NCBI GenBank assembly: GCA_030268105.1
Contig: BSDZ01000008.1
Span: 2,542,001 to 2,606,000, forward strand
Length of the DNA: 64,000 nucleotides
Source: Volvox africanus
Lineage: Eukaryota > Chlorophyta > Chlorophyceae > Chlamydomonadales > Volvocaceae
Direction of reading: 5' to 3'
Made by a program: the position numbers and the translations under genes. Within the stretch, counting starts at the first letter, position 1; each line of letters opens with the position of its first letter. Shown piece by piece: positions 57,701-64,000 of the stretch. The notes beneath the pieces were generated by a model. It was not told the DNA's origin. It saw nothing but the letters and a program-made list of their open reading frames with translations, and ran no database searches.

Positions 57701-60565
57701 CTTCCGTCCGTTCTTCGCGATCCACACACGAACTGCACCCTGCCATGTGGCTCCGCCCCACCCTCCGCAGCGGCCTCAAGGACTCTTATCGGGAGGTGCA
57801 GCAGCTGCGAGCGGAGATGCCCCTGGCGCGAAGGGACCTGGATGCGCTGGCGGGGTCGTGTGCAGTGCTGGGCTTCAGTCTGCAGGCGTATAGGGACAGG
57901 TGAAAGGGGGAGGGTTGTCCGGATAAAGATAGTTATGCGTGGACAGGTAGACGTCTAGGAAAGTGGGTGAGTAGGTCGGAGGGTGTAATGGTGTCGTGGC
58001 CACCTCCTTCCATTACCCTAATCCAGACCCTCGATGACCCTGGGAGGCTGAAACACGTCTCATCCCCCACAACCTCGCCGGCCTTCACACCCTCACAGGG
58101 AGACTCACGCCGTCTGTGTGAGCTGCCAGACGGACTCGGACTGTCCTGATGACTGGGCCCGGTTCGCTAACCACCTGCCTCCACTGCCTCCCCGGTTGTC
58201 GCTGTCGCTACCTGCCCTGGTGGACACCATTGTGCGCATTTACGTGCGTGCGTCAGGCACGGTGGAGGTGAGCAGGGAGAGGGTTCGGGAGAGGGAAGAG
58301 AAATGGATACGTGTTTTGGAAGGGGGACCGTCTCGAGAGCAGCCGGGGAAGAGGAGTGGGGTTTGATCTGTGGGTCTGTGGGTCTGTGGGTCTACACATA
58401 CACACGTACCTGATTGTTCCCAATCCAGGAACATGTTGATATATGAGTTGCAATAGCGGCCAGAAGCGTTGATTGTTCTATTTGTTGAATTTAGAACAGC
58501 ATGACCCAGCCTGCCTGATGCGTTTGGAGTCAGCTGGCTCCCAAACCATACACGGAGCTTGGCAGATCACTGGTTTTGGCCTACAGCTAGGATGAACGAG
58601 AAATAGAATTGAACAGCAACAAGTATATTTATCTGTACTGCTGCTCCTATGAATTGTTTTAAACGAATCTCCTCGACCCCTTTGATGTCCTGATGTCCTT
58701 TCCTCAGGAGGTCCCCACGTGGGGGGCCCCCCGTCATGATACCATTCACGATGCCATTATGGCCCACTACACGTCACAACGGGCCCCCGGGACATTCCAG
58801 CTGGAGCTGCTGAAGGACCCGGAGTCACCCATCTCCCGCTTGCTGTCCTCCTCCATCAGCCAGGCACGAAACACAAAGGTACGATTGTCCTAAACAGGGT
58901 TGGGGAGGGCGTGGAAGGGGTTAGGTGCGGCGAGCTGGGGAACGCTGGGATTAGCGAATCTGCACTTTTCGTCTCAATGTTACTCTAACATTCAGTGTCA
59001 CTCTCTCACTCTCTCACTCTCTCACTCTCTCACTCTCTCATCGTCCACTGCTGTCGTGTATGTTACAGGTAGCGGGCTTCCTGTACTTCCTGAACTTGTC
59101 CCCGGAGGGAGTGCACTGGCGTTCACCTACCTGGCACTACTTCCTCCACGTGCTGCACTGCCTGAGGGTGCTGCTCAGCGGCACCTGGCGCATCGTCACC
59201 AAGCGCTGGGCCACACCGGAGGGGGTGCAGGTACGGCGTGTGGAAAGTGAAATGGAGCCAAGGGGTAAGAACGAAACAAGGAAACTGAGAAAAATAGCGA
59301 GGTCTGCATTTATAAGGATTGTGCCTTGACAGCGAACCGGAAACCCAGGCAGAGTAAAAAGGGCACCCTGGGTTCTTACAATGGTGGTATCCGGTGTTCA
59401 GCATATTACCTGACATTCCTTTCTTAGTGCACGCTCCCCCGCCCTCACTTCATTGTTGTCGTGCAGATTCCCATGCCTGCCGTAATGGATCTGGTGGGCA
59501 ACCTGTTCAACGTGCAGAGCCCCGGGGACTTGGACGGGGCTCTCAGTGTGCGCCTGGCCGCTATCGTAACACCCGGGGTGGCGGGGCCGGCAGTGGACCT
59601 GGACGCGCTCCTGTTGCTGCTGGTGCGCGAGTACAACGCGGGTGAGTAGCCGGCATCATGTCATATCCTGTCCCCGTCCTGTCCCTGTCCTGTCATACCA
59701 TCTCATAACCATCTGATCTGATCTGATCTGATTTTATATTTCGACCTTCCCTCCGTTCCTCACCCTCCATCCTTCACCCTCCACCCAACCCTCAGGCAAC
59801 TGCCCTCGCAACGCGCTGCTCTTTCCCCGCCGACTTACCGACGGACAGCTCTTTAACATCTTCAACTCGCTGGGACACAACACGCACGTCGCCGCTCTCA
59901 AGTCCGCGCTGGCAGGCCAATATATCGGTCCCGCTGCGCCCTCCAGCCCTACCACCAGCATCAAGCGCTCGACGTCACCAGGCCGACCGACGGCGCCGTC
60001 ATCGCCGTCTAGGTCAGCGGCAACGGCAATGTCTTTGTCGCCTGAGGCGTCAGCCGCTGCCTTCGGCGCTGGACTACTGGTGGCGCAGGGCGATATCCTC
60101 CACCCGTACGGCGACATTGGAAGTGACTCGGCGCGAGGCAGCAATGCGCCGGGGTCGCCGACGCTGCCAGAACAGCAACTGTTCGGCAATGCACCCGATA
60201 TGCTGTCGCCGCTGCCGGCGCAACCACAGCTGCAGCACGGTGGCGAAGTCCGTGAGGAGTTTGACGCGGCGGAGGCCGTGGGGATGACACGACAGAGCGT
60301 GCGGTGGGGCCCACTGATGCCGATGACTGGCCCTGCACCCATACAGCCTGCCGGCAATATGACAGTCAATTTCCAAATCAGCCATGACCATCACGCCACC
60401 GCCGTCGTGCAGCAGGCTCCGACCTTGATGCAGGGACAGGGACAGGGACAGGCGGCAGGGTCATCGACACAGGCCTGGGGAGGCGGGGCTGCTGGGTACC
60501 ACATTGATAGCGGTAACCGGCTGACGGCGCTGCCGCCGCCGCCGCCGCGGCCGCGCAAATACTGA
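44488..60565 (+). CDS. Large coiled-coil protein of unknown family (24-exon model, 1948 residues)
   Basis: Exons: 44488-44602, 45059-45443, 45850-46185, 46301-46637, 46749-46937, 47438-47634, 48318-48477, 49100-49255, 49574-49891, 50761-51009, 51499-51693, 52379-52501, 53216-53362, 54088-54177, 54304-54411, 55159-56067, 56406-56584, 57049-57126, 57771-57899, 58099-58267, 58708-58878, 59069-59230, 59467-59641, 59796-60565. All phases close. Residues 1-454: low complexity with Ala-rich helices. About 455-1035: heptad-like coiled coil ([35 protein letters not shown]). 1036-1338: Ser/Pro/Arg-rich. 1339-1692: ordered-looking domain with MDIIESRGL, a [10 protein letters not shown] cysteine cluster, [14 protein letters not shown] and [10 protein letters not shown]. 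The tail is Gly/Pro/Gln-rich. I recognise no catalytic motif. Architecture suggests a cytoskeletal, basal-body or flagellar scaffold, but that is inference. Exons 1-2, the 46937 donor and exon 15 are least certain; exons in 49892-50760 could be missing. Confidence 0.7.
47992..48229. repeat. CCCTCT hexamer array (about 240 bp) in an intron
   Basis: Near-perfect homopyrimidine CCCTCT array on the sense strand, inside intron 47635-48317 of the coiled-coil gene. It ends about 90 bases before the 3' splice site. Spurious Ser-Pro (+) and Gly-Glu (-) frames cross it. Confidence 0.97.
48629..48714. repeat. AGT trinucleotide array
   Basis: About 28 AGT copies, preceded by an AAT/ATT-rich patch (48583-48628), in intron 48478-49099. 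Gives a spurious poly-Ser frame. Confidence 0.95.
53479..54020. repeat. CCCTCT hexamer array (about 540 bp) in an intron
   Basis: About 90 near-perfect CCCTCT copies, the same hexamer and orientation as the array at 47992. It fills most of intron 53363-54087 and ends about 68 bases before the acceptor CTCTCACAG. Spurious Leu-Pro (+) and Arg-Glu (-) frames cross it. Confidence 0.97.
54194..54252. repeat. Local duplication, copy 1
   Basis: About 59 bases starting TGTAGTAGTCGTACATGTA recur at 54673-54731 with few changes. Together with 54336-54366 (part of exon 15) they form the source of the second copy. Confidence 0.8.
54673..54767. repeat. Local duplication, copy 2, containing a piece of exon 15
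   Basis: Holds the 54194-54252 sequence joined to AGCATCTCGAGAGGCCTTTGC..., a near copy of 54336-54366 in exon 15, with the intervening 83 bases missing. It continues into a stop (TACTAG), so it is a partial dead copy of the exon. Confidence 0.75.
56595..56637 (+). repeat. GGGTTAC repeat, G-quadruplex motif next to a 5' splice site
   Basis: GGG runs spaced by TTAC (four) then TTT, on the sense strand, starting about 12 bases after the donor at 56584/56585. Telomere-like in look but not the algal telomere unit. Confidence 0.8.
57310..57680. repeat. 56-bp minisatellite grading into GATCCC repeats
   Basis: About four copies of a 56-base unit beginning CACGGACCTCGGATCC, then degenerate GATCCCGAAT/GATCCCAGAT blocks. 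It lies in intron 57127-57770 of the coiled-coil gene and makes spurious Ile-Pro-Asp frames. Confidence 0.85.
58999..59040. repeat. CACTCTCT array upstream of a 3' splice site
   Basis: About five copies of an 8-base pyrimidine-rich unit in intron 58879-59068, ending 28 bases before the acceptor. Confidence 0.85.
59712..59731. repeat. ATCTG pentamer repeat
   Basis: Four copies of ATCTG in intron 59642-59795 of the coiled-coil gene. Confidence 0.8.
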
Positions 60566-60613
60566 CACTTGCGCCTTGAAGTTCTCAGGGCCCTGTAGTA
60601 CACTGCACTGAGT

Positions 60614-60618
60614 TGTAA
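60614..60618 (+). terminator. TGTAA polyadenylation signal of the coiled-coil gene
   Basis: TGTAA lies 49 bases after the stop codon at 60565, supporting this as the true 3' end of the gene. Confidence 0.65.
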
Positions 60619-63428
60619 GGCCCTCCCTTGGCTCAGAGCCGAGGACGGGCCTTGTTGCGGGAAGGGAAATGGGGTAACGCGAGGGGATGGCGATGCTAGC
60701 GATGGCGGCTTATTGAAGAAACAGTATCGCTTCGGTCCCTGTGTGTTTTAGTTGCGTAGTCCGTCTGTCCATACGTATGTATGCATATTTGTATCTCCGT
60801 GCTTACGTACGTGCTTACGTAGTATCCACTAGTGAACGGCGTGTATGTATGTGTATTACGTTGTTACTTGTTCGCTCTGAACAAACGGGTGGAAGGGGGA
60901 AGCACTCCGCAGTTATGTCTTTGCACCGAGGCTAACGGGAAAGCACTTACCTGGACCGCCTCCCGCTCCGCTGTCTCCGGACAAACGGGACGCATTGGGC
61001 TGGTGACAGTTATGACTTTTGGAAAATCCGGAAAACGGGCAATTGCGGCATTGAGGTATTGGGGCACTGCATGTGCCTGGACGCAGGTGGGCCACCTGGG
61101 AAAAAGGAACTTGAATTGCAGGCTTAGATTGTATTACGTTTGTCGAGGGCTATTCCGCATCTTCGACTGGGGGCCCACAGCGAGATCACGTATGCGTTGT
61201 TCACCACGACGGGGTGACCAGCAGGACACCTTAAGCATTCACATCACATGATTCAGCGGGCGGCCCCGCTAGATGAACTGGAGGGAGGCATGAAAGGAAG
61301 GTCGGGACCCGTTGAAGTCCTTTGCTTTAGCGGTTGGGCTACAACGCGGTGGAGGAGCGGTGGGAGCTCGAGCAGGCAGGCAGGCGCGCACGAGTTTGTT
61401 TGCCACACGTACGTACATGAAGTACATGAAGTCCTTGCAGGGGTGCGAGGGCTGGCACAAGGGCTTGATGGTGGGATGGAGCGCCGATGGGTAGTTTCTG
61501 GAGGACGGCGTTGGGTAGGGAGCCTTGCGTCCTGCCAGGACACTCGCTCAGCGGCGGTGTTGAAGTCGCGCCTGAGGTTCCAAAGAGTAATAGCGTGAGC
61601 CTCGGGGAGGGTCGCCTTGCTTATGCGGCAAGGGTTCTGGATCGGTCTGGAAGGGAGGACATACATCGCTGGGCCGTGGCGCGCAGGTCATGCATGAAAA
61701 AGGCTTAAGTACCTCCCTCAAGCTCCTCTACCCAAAAGGGAGGGGATATGGGGCGGGCCCCAGGCGGCATGGCTGATGATGGCAATGCAGGAGACGACAA
61801 AAGTACCGTTTTGATGTCGTTGATTTCACGCGCGATTGATTCTGTGATACACATGAATTGATATGGACGATGACACAGTGACTTTCACCCGCGCGCATGT
61901 GTAGTCTAGGCAGATGCGTACTGCCTGTGTCATCCTGGTACGTCCATCACACCCGTGGATCCATAGCCATATGCTGAAGTAATCGTGACTGGGGCTTGCC
62001 GTGCCAGGATAAAGGCCTGCGGTGCTGAAGAGTTGGCGGGAAATTAGCTCGGGTCTCCCAAGCACGTGTCGTGGGTCGTCTCCACATGATGAGAACCGAA
62101 GCCGTACGGCCGCGTACCTCCATCCAGTACTGGAAGTGATATGGATTGTTGCTGCTATAGAGTGTGAGGGTTGGCAGGCGGTATCATGAAGCTCTGTTAG
62201 TCGAGCCGCCGCCACACATCTCATAAACCTAATTTCTCAGCTTCCCAACCTATACGGCCATGCGCCTATGCTGTACATAACAAATCCCTTCACGTGTACC
62301 GTTGTCCTTGCCGGACGGACTGTCTGCACCACCATCCGACATACCACCGATTCAATCTCGACTCGTGAGTGCTGAGGTAGGATGAGCGAGGTAGCTGTGA
62401 TTGCCGGATCGTTAGCATTTTTGAAAATGCATATCTCCCATCATGTTAAATTGGCAAAGCTGCACCGAAAAGGCGACGAGCGGGACGGATGCAACCCAGA
62501 CCCTCTTTCTCACATTACTCATACAGATAAGCAGGCACCAACCTTGCCGTCATCAGCGTCCCTCCCCGCCAACCCCTGCTCTCGGCCGCACGCGTGAACC
62601 CCAAGATAAGAATTTAAAGCCACAAAGCGCGTAAGCTGCGCTGCAAGCATACACCTGCTCGCCCTCTTTTGGCCTTCGCGGAGTCAGAGAGGATATCGGT
62701 ATCGCAGAGGGCATCACCCAACCACCTGAACCAGTTGCTGTGGTTCAAGAGGTCCAATGGTTCAGATTGACATAAGCCACCTTGCCGCCGCCAAGACGTG
62801 GCACACCTCATCTCACAATATCAGGGCTCCCTCCACCCGCCAGGCACGACCACGGGCACTACGCCGCTGCGACTCCGCACAGCCGCTACATACATTAATA
62901 TTCCGCCTCCAAAGTGCTCGGACCGCACCAATTCGGCAACAGCCCTTCTTCGGGATATTCGGGCAATCCAGGAAACAACACCCCCAGCATTATTAGACCC
63001 TCTTTCCTACCCAGGTTAAGATTAGGCCGGAGATTAATATTGAAACCATGATTAGGATCAAAACTAATATCAGATTTATACTCCTCCATTTCATTCTCTA
63101 AGCTTGCCTACCTGCACGCCAGCAGGCCATAAAATAGGTGCACGCCTCCGTGTCCCTCCGGGGTCTATCCCCGGTCTGCATGTCCTGCTCCACCTTTCCT
63201 GGCCTCTCCCCGGGGCTCATCCCTTGTCCCTGTCACCACCCTCACTAACTACCGATATGTAGGTTGTCAAGCAGCAGGCGATACCGGAACCCGCTGGTCG
63301 ATCAAACAAAGGCTCACACGCATATTCATCGTTAGTGTTTGTCAGCGCCTTATTCTGCAACACATCGTCTTGCCTGCTGGCACTGGCGCAGCCGCGTGCT
63401 CGCAGATGCTCCTTGGTGCCGAAACCTC
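60619..63428. other. Region without a recognisable gene
   Basis: Open frames are under 140 codons and overlap on both strands. The longest pair, 61253-61666, is GC-rich and open on both strands but matches no family I know. Confidence 0.4.
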
Positions 63429-64000
63429 TCAGTGCTGATGCATAGCACGTAGTATTGCCTCAACGGCCAGAATAGCATCGCTTCGCACTTGGAACAGTAT
63501 GTCGACATTTAAGACGATAGTCCACCATAGCTCTTCGACCGGACTGTTCGCCGTCAGTGCTGTTGACACGTCTGGGGAGCAATCGTCCGCTACGGCCCCG
63601 CCTCCACCTGACAACAGAGCCTCAAGCTCTGCATCGACGTCCACATGCATCCACTCAACGTATTCAGGGCTTTCCCCTAGGGCACAGTCGGGCAGCGACA
63701 TCAGGGTAAGTGAAGTGTACTGCAGTAGTTGAGGCTGCGGCGTGGCAGGCTAGGCCATTCCAGACCCGGGGTCTGCCGCCAGCACCGCAGCAGCCGAGTG
63801 GGCTGCTTTTGCAGCACCCTCGCGTACCGGCGGCTTTTTGCGGGTGAGTCGTGGTACTACCGTGCCAGCCGGAGCCGGAGATGTAGCGGCATTCCATGAA
63901 GGGCGTGGAGAGAAGCACGGCGTCTTGCTGGGGCTGGCTCGATTATCTATTGGCTGAACACCTGATTCCGTCTGCTTTGACCGTTGCCACGAGGAGGACG
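63429..64000 (-). other. Possible 3' end of a minus-strand gene running off the window
   Basis: Unrecognised and ambiguous. Reading leftwards, a segment near 63945-63868 (containing PFMECRYISGSGWH) ends at a possible GTAGTA donor, and an acceptor TGCAG lies at about 63726. From there one frame is short (VHFTYPDVAARL, stop at 63664) and another, 63701-63429, is acidic and longer (EYVEWMHVDVDAELEALL ... LRAMHQH). I cannot tell which is used, or whether either is. Confidence 0.3.

Noticed and set aside
57246..57779. Ile-Pro-Asp / Gly-Ile-Arg-Asp frames on both strands
   Set aside because: All come from the 56-bp minisatellite; no splice-compatible exon there.
61253..61666. Overlapping open frames on both strands
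   Set aside because: GC-rich sequence with no recognised motif, no plausible exon chain and no preferred strand.

Overview
This window is nuclear DNA from a eukaryote, most likely a chlamydomonadalean (volvocine-type) green alga. The genes are split by many short-to-medium GT-AG introns, coding exons are GC-rich and introns less so, poly-Ala/Ser/Gln/Pro tracts are common, and TGTAA polyadenylation signals follow several stop codons. Species is inferred from style only; no organelle or rRNA marker is present. There are no operons, CRISPR arrays, recognisable tRNA or rRNA genes, or intact transposons.

Layout. 1-2888: no recognisable gene. 2889-5243 (-): thiamine pyrophosphokinase. 6028-8317 (+): R3H-domain protein of the R3HDM4 type, divergent from the previous gene. 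9734-16009 (+): long-form tRNase Z (ELAC2 type, 12 exons). 17011-18436 (-): 60S ribosomal protein L26, convergent with tRNase Z and divergent from the next gene. 18815-23146 (+): Nodulin-like/NFD4-type major facilitator. 25600-27387 (+): AMSH-like JAMM deubiquitinase, lacking its catalytic Glu and frameshifted. 30878-32669 (+): secreted tandem-repeat protein packed with N-glycosylation sequons. 36542-37414 (-): ABCF ATPase pseudogene fragment. 38908-41235 (+): NOT4-type C4C4 RING protein. 42171-43331 (-): two small unrecognised genes, one probably encoding a membrane protein. 44488-60565 (+): a 24-exon model for a 1948-residue coiled-coil protein I cannot assign to a family. 60566-64000: mostly empty, with a possible 3' end of a minus-strand gene.

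The genes are unrelated housekeeping functions (vitamin B1 activation, tRNA 3'-end processing, translation, mRNA turnover/ubiquitin, transport) plus lineage-type genes (the repeat protein and the coiled-coil protein); they do not form a pathway. I built exon models by hand from splice consensus, reading-phase continuity and recalled family motifs. Every chain given closes in phase except the AMSH last exon, which is one base short.

The most notable signals are the degenerate AMSH gene, the sequon-dense secreted repeat protein, the unassigned coiled-coil protein, and two long CCCTCT homopyrimidine arrays placed just upstream of 3' splice sites in that same gene.
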